64,000 bases of DNA from Rhizophagus clarus (taxonomy: Eukaryota > Glomeromycota > Glomeromycetes > Glomerales > Glomeraceae): positions 1,676,501-1,740,500 of the forward strand of contig BLAL01000053.1 in NCBI GenBank assembly GCA_015698045.1. Reading direction: 5' to 3'. A program made the position numbers and the translations under genes. The notes under the pieces are model-generated. The model saw nothing but the letters and a program-made list of their open reading frames with translations. It had not been told where the DNA came from and searched no databases. Of this stretch, positions 44,840 through 55,349 are shown one piece after another; positions within the stretch are counted from its first letter, which is position 1, and each line of letters starts with the position of its first letter.

Positions 44840-46635
44840 CAAAAATATGTATAATATCTCCAGAGCTATAGTGATCCATAATGGATAAGGACGTTACTAT
44901 TAAGGAAGTAATTAATATAGGTGTAGCTGTCCTCTACGAACAACTGGAAAATATATATTTTCCGTGGTATGGACTTATGTTCAGGACAGGTTGCCGAGAG
45001 AACAAGATTATTCAACAAATAGGGGCTTCGGTCGAGCCTTTGAATATGAACCTAGTAGAAGAAAATGACAAATGAATCAAGAAATTAAACAAAAAGTTAC
45101 CGTGTCCCATCGCACAGGCTATTGGTACCGCAGCAAAAGTTGCTATATACAAAGCTACTTAGGCAGCCTGGCTGAACTTCATTATCGTCGTTCTTCGCGA
45201 AAAAGATGGTATCATCGAAGAGCTAGGACAGCAATCGGGACTAACGTGAAAATGAGATCGTAGATAGTAACTTGAACGCGAAGGCTTCCAAATTCATACA
45301 AAAGAGGTACCTTCACAAAAGGTTACTCCAATATCATCCGACGATCAGGTCCAAACTCCTGTGAAGAAACCGGTTTCTGTAAAGAAGCCCAAATCAAGTT
45401 TGGTGCAGTTAACGTAGTACACATCTCTCAAATAACGTCGATCTCAAAAAAGTCAATTATGGAAGATCGCGATATATGACATACCAGCTCATGACGAAAT
45501 CCTGGATCAATTAAAATCATGGGATCAAGTGATAAAGTTATCATTTAAACGTCAACGTAAATACCAATCCATTTACGTGGAAATAATTCTGAACCCATCA
45601 AAAGATACAGAGTTTTTTTTGCAACTCTGGATCACGAAGTTGGAAAATGACTACGTTCACTGGTTTTCTGGAGAATGAAGTCTTCAAGTCCGTAAGGAGC
45701 GCGAACGATTCCAGGCTTCATTCACAATACCGAAAGACAAAAATGAAAACTGATTCTTTGAATAATTTACCGTGGATGGTCAAACTCTCATTCAGTACAC
45801 ACGTGTTGCTGCTTGGAAGACTGTCTAGAAATCGGATGGGAAAAAAATTGGAATTCTTTATTTTGACACGCACGAACGACTGCTACGAGCAGTTCAAATT
45901 GCTTCAATATAATCGGTCACATCCCACACACCCTGACCGCCCAAACAAGTTAACAAAAAGTTCAAAAATTAAGACAAATTAGCGGCCCAGAAAGCTGCTA
46001 GTCGAAAGCAACGTTTGACGCAACTCAGTAAAAAGAAAAATTCTGCTCGCAACAATTCATCTGGCAAACCTCATCAAACCAAGACGCGTGACAACTCCGT
46101 CCCAAAACCAGATGCTATATTTGCGCTGTTTCAGAAAATATGTCAGAAACCGGACCTTGCCTTCTAAATTTTCTTACTTTTTTAGATAGAAGCGTTTCAA
46201 GTAAAAATATACGATCTTTGATTAAGACGAAAACAAGTGTTCTGCAAATAACGGATGTGGATCCTTGCAACGAAGCTGTAGTGGCACTTTTTTTTTGTTT
46301 TATTTTTTGTTTTTTTAGTATAGTTTTTGTGCTTGTAATAGTTGTCATAGGTGTTGGGCACTATAGCCTCACCTCAAGCGTGCAGATGGATTTTAAAAAC
46401 CAAGGTTAAGTTAGGTGAATGCCCCTTCCCCTTTTTTTATTTTCTTTTTTCCAAACAGTCGCCATCGGCGAATAGGTCTAAGCTGTTTCCTCTTTTTCTA
46501 TTGGTTTGGCCCCTATAAAGCGGGGGTTAGATTGAAATTTTTTTTATACAAACTGCTGTCATGTATTTTGTTTTCAGGCATCCTCAATTTTTGAACCAAT
46601 TAATAAATAAATAAAAAAAAAAAAAATAAATTATA
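44840..46635 (+). mobile_element. LINE-like copy with ORF1-type coding only, broken
   Basis: A G+C-richer block opens with a 64-codon frame (MDKDVTIKEVINIGVAVLYE, 44881-45075). It continues in other frames with AAWLNFI and LREKDGIIEELGQQSGL (about 45160-45240), then WKIAIYDIPAHDEILDQLKS and YVEIILNPSKDTEFFLQLW (45465-45640), then a Lys-rich tail (45960-46165). Stops and frame changes separate these pieces. A T-rich 3' region follows, ending in AATTAATAAATAAATAAAAA (about 46600-46630). An RRM-like nucleic-acid-binding protein followed by an A-rich tail fits ORF1 of a non-LTR element. No reverse transcriptase is present, so the copy is internally deleted or belongs to an ORF1-only subfamily. 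The LINE assignment is an inference. Confidence 0.5.
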
Positions 46636-46713
46636 GATTAATTTAAAATTAAAATAATCAAAAAAAGGCGGTAGTAGATTAAACATTAAGGTTCAATTAG
46701 AGTTCAATTAAAT

Positions 46714-46842
46714 GGTATCCGGCCAAATTCTCGACGCCCACTTGTACGGCTAACGCAAGACCGACACCAAAATCTCGACAATCCACAAATTCGACAACCC
46801 AAAATCCTGACAATCTAAAATCCTGACAATCCAAAATTCCGA
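46714..46842 (+). repeat. Left terminal inverted repeat
   Basis: Short subrepeats of the type CTGACAATCCAAAATC and CTCGACAATCC occur in tandem. Pairs with 53120-53237. Confidence 0.65.
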
Positions 46843-48700
46843 TAATCAGAGATATCTGGAGTCCTCAGTATTATATGTAAAATAAAGCCCAATTTGGTTG
46901 GGTAAGACTATTGTATTTTTTGTAAAGTATTATATGAGAAATTGTAAGTAAAAATAAATGTAAATATGAAGAAGAAGCAAACTGAAGTTTCATTAAATCA
47001 AGGTCATTATGCCGACAATTTTATAATAGCTTATGATAATATATCTTTAATAATAAAATATGACAAATTCTTGAATTCTATGACATACTAATTAAATATA
47101 TTAAAAAAAAGCATTAATTTTATTTTCTTTTAATCTAATGAATTAAGTTAACTTGGAGAAAAGAATGTTGAAGAACCTGCGCAATGTATCTAACTTTAAT
47201 TGTAGTATTATCTTAATTAATTTGACAATCGTGTTTTCCCTTTCGATAACTCTAGGGTCCTCTTTCATGGTGAAAGTTTTTACAGTTTTTCCTTTTATAC
47301 ATTGTAGTCTAGTACTTATTTGATGTATAACTGTATCTGTGGTACCCACCTGTAAAAATAAAAATAAAATAAAATAAAAATTTGACGATCGTACTAACCA
47401 TGAAATTCAACATATGGTTAGGTTATATGGTTTAAATATTTCCGGCATTTTTGTATCATTAAGCTTGAGCATTGATCCGCAGTCAGCTTCTTTACGGATG
47501 GTGGGCTTAATATAAATGATGATTATCGTACAGTACGTAATAAAATGGTAAAAAATGATAAAAAATCGATCTATAATTACTTTACTATGAAAACTATGAT
47601 AAATAAAAAATTACTATGAAATTATTACTATAGAAAAGAATTTTATTACTATTTTAAAATAAATACCGCTATTTTTATAATAATCCCGTTTGTTTTTTTT
47701 TTAGAAAAAAAAAAAAAGAAAAGAAAAAATGTTTATTTGAATTAGATCAATTATTAATATTTTTTACCAAAAATATTTTTTGCCGTTATTTTTCCGTGCC
47801 TGCTATGTAATAAACATTTTTTTAAATCGAATTGAAAAAAGGATAAATTCTCGGTAATAAATGCCGTTCATTATATAATCAAGTCTTCCATTTAAAGCTG
47901 AAATATTTTAATAAGCACGCAAAAAAAAAAAAAAAAAATTAGATAAAAATATATATAAGATATAATTGTTTACTGATTATGAATTTACTATATACATCTA
48001 CACTGAAATCAAATTTTTTTATGTAAAAAAAAAAAAAAAAAAAATAAATTTATTTATTTATTATGAATGAAAAAGCGCTCATTTTTTATACAATAAGGAT
48101 TATTATTATATCAAACGTCAAATAAAAATTATAAAAAAAAACTTCATTAACACACAAATAAGCATTTGTTGGCCGTTTTTTGTAAAAATGGAATAAATCT
48201 GTAAATCATTCCATTTTTGAAAGAACATTCCCGGCGTATTTTGCATAGAAATTTCTATTTCATTCTATCATCAATCTAATCTAATTTTGTAGATGATCCA
48301 CATGCTAAATTGCCATGAAATCAAAAATAATTTCCTTTTTGGTAAAAAACGGTCCATTTAATCTTTATGTATATGTACTTTATGTACTATGAACAGAACA
48401 TTGAACATGTACAGTACATGAACATGTACATACAAAGGAAATTTTTTTTTATTTTTTTACTTGATTATTTTGAACACTTTCTTTAGGAAACTTTTGTCAC
48501 TGACCTCGCCTGTGTCAGTAATATTATTAATTAAGTTGAGCCATCACAAATAAATTACATTTTTTAGCCTCGTATGTTGATCCTTTGCAAAAAAATAAAG
48601 TTATTCAAAAACTAATTTTTCTGCACATGAAATGAATTATTTTCAATATTTTGAAAATTATTTTAAACAATCATGCCCGCAGGGCTATCCTTAAAAGAAA

Positions 48701-48733
48701 AAGAAAAATTTGCAAGAATTGCAAATTTTTCTT
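48701..48733. repeat. Perfect hairpin, 15-bp arms with 3-base loop
   Basis: AAGAAAAATTTGCAA and TTGCAAATTTTTCTT flank the loop GAA. No T-run terminator context or neighbouring gene gives it a role. Confidence 0.8.
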
Positions 48734-48902
48734 AAAGTTTATTTTTAAAATTTATTATGTTTTTTTTGCACTAAATTAAAAAAAAAAATTAAATAAATCT
48801 AGAGTTAATGGACCTACGAAACTTTAAATTGTTAATAAACTCCCTTTAGAATGAATAAAAAAAGATTCAGAGCGTAAAATACCTCTGAATTCAAAATTAT
48901 CA

Positions 48903-48925
48903 ATAGGTTCCCATATGGAACCTAT
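48903..48925. repeat. Short hairpin ATAGGTTCC / GGAACCTAT
   Basis: Perfect 9-bp arms around CATAT, about 200 bp before the satellite array. Confidence 0.7.
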
Positions 48926-49109
48926 AAAACGTATAAAAAATCATTTTTTTTTAAAAATAATTAAGATTCAGAGATAGGTCGGGTAATTGACTTAACCCGG
49001 TCTGCGATATTCAAGTCAGGTCAACAAATTCATGACCCGCTTAGGGTACCTGAATTTCATATATAAAACACCGAAATGTTGCTGTTTCAGAGTTTTTTTT
49101 CAAACTGAA

Positions 49110-51386
49110 TAAAAAACCGATCGTTTTAAATATAAAAAACGATTTCAAATAAAAAAAGATTTATTGATCGTTTTTAATAAAAAAAAAAACAATTTCTTGA
49201 TCGTTTTTAAATGACAAAAATAAAACGACTTTTGATCGTTTTTAATAACATAAAAAAATGATTTCTTAATCGTTTTTAATAACAAAAAAAAAAAACGATT
49301 TCTTAATCATTTTTAATAACAAAAAAAACCGATTTCTTAATCATTTTTAATAACAAAAAAAAACGATTTCTTAATCATTTTTAGTAACAAAAAAAAATGA
49401 TATCTTAATCGTTTTTAATAAAAAAAATGATTTTTAATAACAAAAAAAATGATTTCTTAATCGTTTTTAAACGATTTCTTAATCGTTTTTAATAAAAAAA
49501 AAATGATTTCTTAATCGTTTTTAATAAAAAAAAAACGATTTCTTAATCGTTTTTAATAACAAAATAAAAATGATTACTTAATCGTTTTTAATAACAAAAT
49601 AAAAATGATTACTTAATCGTTTTTAATAACAAAATAAAAAACTATTTCTTAATCGTTTTTAAAATAACATTTTTAAATAACAAAATAAAAAACAATTTCT
49701 TGATCATTTTTAATAACAAAAAAAAAGTGATTTCTTAATCGTTTTTTAATAACAAAATAAAAAATGATTTCTTAATCGTTTTTAATAACAAAATAAAAAA
49801 TGATTTCTCAAACATTTTTAATAACAAAAAAAAATGATTCTTAATCTTTTTTAATAACCAAAATAAAAAACGATTTCTTAATCGTTTTTAATAACAAAAT
49901 GAAAAACTATTTCTTAATCGTTTTTAATAACAAAATAAAAAACGATTCTTAATCGTTTTTAATAACAAAAAAAAACGATTTCTTAATCGTTTTTAATAAC
50001 AAAATAAAAAACGATTTCTTAATCGTTTTTAATAACAAAATAAAAAACGATTTCTTAATCGTTTTTAATAACAAAATAAAAAACGATTTCTTAATCGTTT
50101 TTATAACAAAATAAAAAACGATTTCTTAATCGTTTTTAATAACAAAATTCTTAATCGTTTTTAACTTAATCGTTTTTAATAACAAAATTCTTAATCGTTT
50201 TTAAAAAACGATTTCTTAATCGTTTTTAATAACAAAATAAAAACGATTTCTTAATCATTTTTAATAACAAAATAAAAAACGATTTCTTAATCGTTTTTAA
50301 TAACAAAAAAAAGTGATTTCTTAATCGTTTTTAATAACAAAATAAAAAATGATTTCTCAAACATTTTTAATAACAAAAAAAAAATGATTCTTAATCGTTT
50401 TTAATAACAAAATTCTTAATCGTTTTTAATAACAAAATAAAAAGCTATTTCTTAATCGTTTTTAAAATACAATTTTTAAATAACAAAATAAAAAACGATT
50501 TCTTAATCGTTTTTAATAACAAAAAAAGTGATTTCTTAATCGTTTTTAATAACAAAATAAAAAATGATTTCTCAAACATGTTTAATAACAAAAAAAAAAT
50601 GATTCTTAATCGTTTTTAATAACAAAATTCTTAATCGTTTTTAATAACAAAATTCTTAATCGTTTTTAATAACAAAATTCTTAATCGTTTTTAATAACAA
50701 AATTCTTAATCGTTTTTAATAACAAAATTCTTAATCGTTTTTAATAACAAAATAAAAAGCTATTTCTTAATCGTTTTTAAAATACAATTTTTAAATAACA
50801 AAATAAAAAACGATTTCTTAATCGTTTTTAATAACAAAATAAAAAATGATTTTTTAATCGTTTTTAAAATAACATTTTTAAATAACAAAATAAAAAACAA
50901 TTTCTTAATCATTTTAAAATAACATTTTTAAATAACAAAATAAAAAATGATTTCTTAATCATTTTTAATAACAAAATAAAAAACGATTTCTTAATCGTTT
51001 TTAATAACAAAATAAAAAATGACTTTTTAATCGTTTTTAAAATAACATTTTTAAATAACAAAATAAAAAACAATTTCTTAATCATTTTTAAAATAACATT
51101 TTTAAATAACAAAATAAAAAATGATTTCTTAATCATTTTTAATAACAAAATAAAAAACGATTTTTTAATCGTTTTTAATAACAAAATATAAAATGATTTC
51201 TTAATTATTTTTAATAACAAATAAAAAACGATTTCTTAATTGTTTTTAAATAACAAAATAAAAAACAATTTTTTAATCATTTTTAATAACAAAAAAATGA
51301 ATTCCTAATCATTTTTAAGTAACAATAACGATTTCTTGATTTTAAATAACAAAAAAAAATGATTTCTTAATCATTTTAAATAACTA
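49110..51386. repeat. Tandem satellite of about 36-bp hairpin units (roughly sixty copies)
   Basis: The typical unit has arms AAAAACGATT and AATCGTTTTT around the loop TCTT, then the spacer AATAACAAAATAA. In 49980-50110 the period is exactly 36. Variants include AAAAATGATT with AATCATTTTT, where both arms have changed and still pair. Another variant (about 50606-50750) is a run of roughly six 25-bp units in which the left arm is missing. Longer blocks also recur: a stretch with GTGATTTCTT, TGATTTCTCAAACA and ATGATTCTTAATC is found near 49735, 50310 and 50540, and a block of about 175-180 bp is repeated across 50840-51230. The array therefore has higher-order structure. Frames across it, such as the Lys/Phe/Leu-rich minus-strand one at 50909-51220, are artefacts. 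Confidence 0.92.
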
Positions 51387-51753
51387 AGGTATTAAATTTG
51401 GGTACAAGTTAGTGAGCTTTAAATACTAAATAGGGCTCCGATAAGTTTCGGCCACTTCCTTTTACAACTTGTAACATTCTTCATCTAATAGTATTTATAT
51501 GAAGCGGGTCTTTGACCTGAAAGAAAATATTGTACGGTACTTCGGGGTGATTTTTATGACAACCTAGGAATTCATTGCTGATCGGCCATAGTCCTAAGAC
51601 TGCCCTAAGTGTTCATTTTTATTTAAATGACTAGCATCCACTGGCTCTTTTTGGTGGAATTTAATATTTAGTATTAGATTTTTATGTTTATTTTTAAACT
51701 AGATTTCTTTATCTACGTATTAATAATATTTTGTTAGTTTATAAATAAATAAA
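51387..51753 (+). mobile_element. Probable LINE 3' end (truncated), with AAAT-type tail
   Basis: The sequence changes abruptly from satellite to a better-balanced segment (AAGCGGGTCTTTGACCTG, ACTTCGGGGTGATTTTTATG, AGCATCCACTGGCTC). It ends AGTTTATAAATAAATAAATA. A non-coding segment with a simple A-rich tail and no inverted ends is the usual look of a 5'-truncated non-LTR element. It begins exactly where the array stops. The family cannot be named from this piece. Confidence 0.4.
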
Positions 51754-51842
51754 TAGTTGAATAGGTTAGAACGGGTTGAATAAAATTCGCAGTAACACTT
51801 CGGATTTTAATATTTTTACAATGAAATTCGATAAATTATTAG

Positions 51843-52095
51843 ATAAATAAAAACGATTTTTACAACATTTTTTTTATTATAAGGTAAAAAATGTTGCTAT
51901 TTTCATTTAATTCATAAATAAAAAACATCTCGCACCGTTTTTATTAATAGGCATTAAAAATGCTGCGAAAATATTTTTCCCGCTGAATCCATAAATAAAA
52001 ACGTTTTGCAACGTTTTTTCATTAGTATAGTTAAAAAATGTTGCGAAAAGCGTTTTCTATGTGTAATAAAAATAGTTTGCAACTTTTTTTTGCGC
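51843..52095. repeat. Degenerate tandem array of about 71-78-bp hairpin units (about 3.5 copies)
   Basis: Each unit starts AAATAAAAACG-like, has GCAACGTTTTTT, then the complementary AAAAAATGTTGCGAAAA and CGTTTT. One unit thus folds on itself with an imperfect stem of about 20 bp. Unit starts are near 51843, 51914, 51992 and 52063. It is independent in sequence from the 36-bp satellite. Confidence 0.7.
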
Positions 52096-53119
52096 ACCTG
52101 CTGTAAACCATGATAATAATTAGCAATGAAAATTTGCCAAGGACTCAGACCAAGGTTTAACATCACAATTGATTAACTGTTAATATAGTATTTAAACTAA
52201 ACTCACTAACTGTACTAAAAGAACCCTAGTTCATGAATTAAAAAAAAAGTATTGCTTTATTCTTTTTCTTAAATTATTTCTTTATAAATTATTATTTATA
52301 TAAAATATAATAAATAAATATATAAATTAAATAGAATAATAATAAAATAATAAAATAATAAAAAATAAAAAGACAAAAAACATCAGTCATTAGAAATAAT
52401 GTAAAGTTAATGCTACTAATACTGACTTCAATGTTGGAATCAATATTATGCTTCTCATAAACATACCTGTTATTAAAAATTCCGCATGTTCCTAATTGTC
52501 TGAACGATAATAATTATTATCTAATAATTCATAATAAAGAATGTTTATATCAATTAAATATAAATATATATATAGTTCTTTAAAAATAAAATTCACTTCC
52601 AAATTCCCTTCTTACTAGTCGGCTTCAATTTCCAATACAAAACTGTTATGCTTTAACTGTTTATAAAATTCAATATTTATGTTATAGTTAATTTAGATAA
52701 TCAAATATTTACACCTGGACAAGCGTACTTTAAACTAATTGGGACCACGTTCAGATAACAGCACTTGATAGATCTGTTTTTAAAAAGATCCGGACGTAAT
52801 AAAGGATATGATCAGCCTAAAATAATGGCTCAAAGTCCTTCACCAATTTAATATTATGTTTCTGTAATAAAATATATATTTTAAATATGCGAAATGAAAA
52901 ATAGTTTATAATAAACTAGCTAGGGTAGAACCAGGAGTCAAATTAGCACGTAATACTATTTTTGTATATATTTTTAATAAAGAATAGGTGATAGTGGCTT
53001 TTAAAATATAGGCACAAATTAATAATATCAATAAATATATGTATGTAACATTAAACAAAAATGTAGAAATAAAACATGCATAGATTATAATATTTTATTG
53101 CGATATAGTAAAAATGTTA
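52096..53119. other. Element interior, right part; no gene seen
   Basis: A+T-rich sequence. A slightly richer patch at about 52720-52850 (ATTGGGACCACGTTCAG, AAAGATCCGGACG) contains no open frame. Nothing else was recognised. Confidence 0.4.
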
Positions 53120-53237
53120 GGATAATCATCGACTTGTCGGATTTTAGATTGTTGGGATTTCGGGTTGTCGAGTTTTTGGATTGTCGAGATTTTGGTGTTA
53201 GTCGTGCAAGTAGGTGTCGAGATTTCGTACCGGAACC
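53120..53237 (-). repeat. Right terminal inverted repeat
   Basis: Mirror of 46714-46842, ending ...GATTTCGTACCGGAACC at 53237 and followed by AATTAAAT. Confidence 0.65.
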
Positions 53238-53245
53238 AATTAAAT

Positions 53246-53776
53246 TAAATAATACATTTTATACTAAATATTCGATATATTCGAATCTCTTTTGTATATT
53301 CAAATCTATGTAACATATTCGAATCTACGTATCGGTTTCGAATGACATGATATATTCGAATCTACAAACGAGATCTAATTTAAAATGGAAGTGGCGTACA
53401 GCAGCTAATCGATGACCGATATAATAAGCATTTACTTTTAAAAATCGGGTTCTCTTCTTATCGGGTTGTCGGCAAATAGAATAACTAAATGACATGTGCC
53501 ATGTTTATTGTTGTTCGACTTGTTTCGTGATTATCGTAAGTTCAACTCAGTTTAGATTACATAGAATAATTTTTATATTTTTGTAATTGTGGTAACCACC
53601 TTGAAAAATAAAATAAGTTTAATACAGTTAACGTATAATAAATACTACGAAAAACACAATACATAATATTAGCGCGCTTCGTCTTATTTAAATATACAGT
53701 TCGATTTATTTCTATAATTTTTTTTTTTTAAATAAACTGAATACAAAGTATATATATATTATAAAATTCTATTATT
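53246..53776. other. Intergenic; ATATTCGAATCTA repeats at 53268-53370
   Basis: A word close to ATATTCGAATCTAC occurs about five times with irregular spacing. ATCGGGTTGTCGGC at about 53459 echoes the subrepeats of the neighbouring inverted repeat. No gene. Confidence 0.5.
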
Positions 53777-55210
53777 CTATTTTATCAGTTCAAACTTATT
53801 AATAATACCTAAATCAGTATATTTTTTAATCACTCCTATATTCCCTTCTTTTGCCCCTAAACTATTTATACATCCTTTAAAAGTAAAAGAAATCGGTCTC
53901 TGTGGTACACGATTTTTCCAATTAATAAAAAATCCCTCTAAATCTTCTGGAATTAATTGTGAATATGAACCATAACGTACTTTTAATTTATAAAAATTTT
54001 TTGGTGAATATATTGCCAAAGTCTCTAAAAATTCTTTTTCACTTAACAAACCGTAATAATACTGAGTTTCAATACTTTCTAATTGTTGACAATTATTAAG
54101 AATTACTTTTAACGATTCTTTTTTATCAAACCTAAATAACGTAGTTAATGATTTCAGGTTTGGACAAAATTCAGCTATGGTTGGTGTTGTATTACTACAA
54201 TTAATACAAAATTCTTTCAAATTTTTTCCATTATTTTCTAGGAATTTGGTCAATACATAATCATCTGGATATTCGTATAGAAACTTTAAAATTCGTAATT
54301 GTGGAAATTTAATAGTCAATAACTTGTTATTAAGTCCAATAAAACAATCTTTGTGATGAAATAATATGATAAGTTCTTGTAAATTTGTGAATCTAGTAAT
54401 AAATGATAGTTGTTCCGTTTTATCCCAAGAAATATATTTTCTCCAATGAACTTTTAATTTAATTAAACTATTTGAATGTTTTGTCAATGAAGGTATGATA
54501 TCTGCCCAATCCATCATACTATGTGTTCTTGTTCGTGTTAACGATAAATATTTTAAATTATTTTGTGAAGAAATTAAATTTTTTAAATCACTTGAAATTG
54601 TATCATAAAATTCTATAGTTATTGATTGAATATTACAACATATTTGAGATAATTTATGAAAAAATGAGGATTTAATATTAGAATTACAACTTAATTTTGA
54701 AAGATTTGTTAAACAATCTTTTGCTCCAGGGTAACGTAAGAATGATAAATTTATAGTCTTTGAACCAGTATAATAAGATAATTTTTTCAAGGAAACATTT
54801 TCCATAAACATTTTCATTATTTCTTTTGCTAAATATTTTTGATTTTTAAAAACATCAATAATTATTTGACCAATCATATGAATTGAAAGGACTTTGCAAA
54901 ATGATGCATAATTAAATATTGGAATTTTCGAGATTTGTGTTGAATTAAGAATCCCCTTCTTATATAAATGGGTTTTCGATTTATTAGGAAGACAAGCGAT
55001 TAATGTATTGAGAATTGATGTCCCTACTTTTAATCGGTAACCATAATCATATTCAATGGGGTTAATAATCCAAATATTTCTCCACAAAATTCTAACGGAA
55101 ACCTCACACCAAAGACGATTAACTAATAAGCAAGAATGTAAAGTGGCTTTATCTTTTTCTAAATATTCAAAAATTTCATTAAGGCAATCGGCAGGAAGTT
55201 GACAAGGCAT
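53777..55210 (-). CDS. F-box/LRR-like protein, 477 aa
   Basis: The F-box is at residues 4-43 (LPADCLNEIFEYLEKDKATL, LVNRLWCEVSVRILW), then LRR-like segments (LTKHSNSLIKLKV, FTNLQELIILF, AEFCPNLKSLT) and the C-terminal signature LIPEDLEGFFINWKNRVPQ. It is intronless and a probable SCF substrate receptor. An ATG 15 bases upstream (55225) would add five residues. The MPC start is preferred by comparison with paralogues. A T-tract of about 30 bases lies just before the start (A-run at 55224-55250 on the plus strand). Both types of conserved upstream block precede it. It is isolated from the cluster and inverted. Confidence 0.87.
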   Translation of the reverse strand: MPCQLPADCLNEIFEYLEKDKATLHSCLLVNRLWCEVSVRILWRNIWIINPIEYDYGYRLKVGTSILNTLIACLPNKSKTHLYKKGILNSTQISKIPIFNYASFCKVLSIHMIGQIIIDVFKNQKYLAKEIMKMFMENVSLKKLSYYTGSKTINLSFLRYPGAKDCLTNLSKLSCNSNIKSSFFHKLSQICCNIQSITIEFYDTISSDLKNLISSQNNLKYLSLTRTRTHSMMDWADIIPSLTKHSNSLIKLKVHWRKYISWDKTEQLSFITRFTNLQELIILFHHKDCFIGLNNKLLTIKFPQLRILKFLYEYPDDYVLTKFLENNGKNLKEFCINCSNTTPTIAEFCPNLKSLTTLFRFDKKESLKVILNNCQQLESIETQYYYGLLSEKEFLETLAIYSPKNFYKLKVRYGSYSQLIPEDLEGFFINWKNRVPQRPISFTFKGCINSLGAKEGNIGVIKKYTDLGIINKFELIK

Positions 55211-55223
55211 TTTCGTAAACGAC

Positions 55224-55255
<32 letters not shown>

Positions 55256-55258
55256 GAG

Positions 55259-55349
55259 TCGCCAATTTATGTCTGTATCGTGTTACAAACATTTGTTTCA
55301 TTGTGAAAATTATACGTCATGTTACATAAGCTAATAGAAAAGCCAACCA
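55259..55349 (-). promoter_or_regulatory. Conserved F-box upstream blocks, types 2 and 1 in series
   Basis: On the minus strand, 55349-55315 reads GGTTGGCTTTTCTATTAGCT then GTAACATGACG (type 2, diverged). It is followed at 55305-55259 by CAATGAAACAAATGTTTGTA, ACACG and ACATAAATTGGCG (type 1). This is the only gene here carrying both, which suggests the two blocks are parts of one ancestral promoter. Confidence 0.5.

Larger units (their letters stand above)
46843..49109. other. Element interior, left part; no gene seen
   Basis: A minus-strand frame at 47143-47349 is preceded by an intron-acceptor-like TTTTTACAG, but it is only 68 codons and unrecognised. Long A and T runs are frequent (47695-47730, 47920-47940, 48025-48045). 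A motif pair GAACATGTACAGTACATG sits at about 48395-48420. 48965-49050 holds a G+C-richer patch with GTCGGGTAATTGAC and AACCCGG. Confidence 0.45.
46714..53237. mobile_element. Candidate 6.5-kb element with about 120-bp terminal inverted repeats
   Basis: The left end (46714 to about 46842) and the right end (about 53120-53237, read on the minus strand) share blocks in the same order: CTCGAC, CCACTTG or CCTACTTG, ACACCAAAATCTCGACAATC, CGACAACCC and ACAATCTAAAATCC. Both termini start GGT.CCGG. The 8-mer AATTAAAT lies directly outside both ends (46706-46713 and 53238-53245), as a target-site duplication would. No transposase frame was found inside, so if it is one unit it is non-autonomous. Alternatively, two separate MITE halves may flank the region by chance. 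AATTAAAT is also a common word in such A+T-rich DNA. Confidence 0.5.

Noticed and set aside
45072-45982. Two short plus-strand frames taken as separate genes
   Set aside because: They are frame-shifted parts of, or overlap, the LINE-like ORF1 region rather than independent genes.
46140-46409. 89-codon frame with a hydrophobic segment
   Set aside because: It spans the LINE-like 3' region and its T-runs; the hydrophobicity reflects poly-T.
50909-51220. 103-codon minus-strand frame with repeated ILLLKTIKKSFF
   Set aside because: It is a by-product of the 36-bp satellite, whose period is divisible by three.
49110-51386. CRISPR-like look of regularly spaced repeats
   Set aside because: The spacers are the same in every unit and the setting is a fungal nuclear genome; it is a plain satellite.
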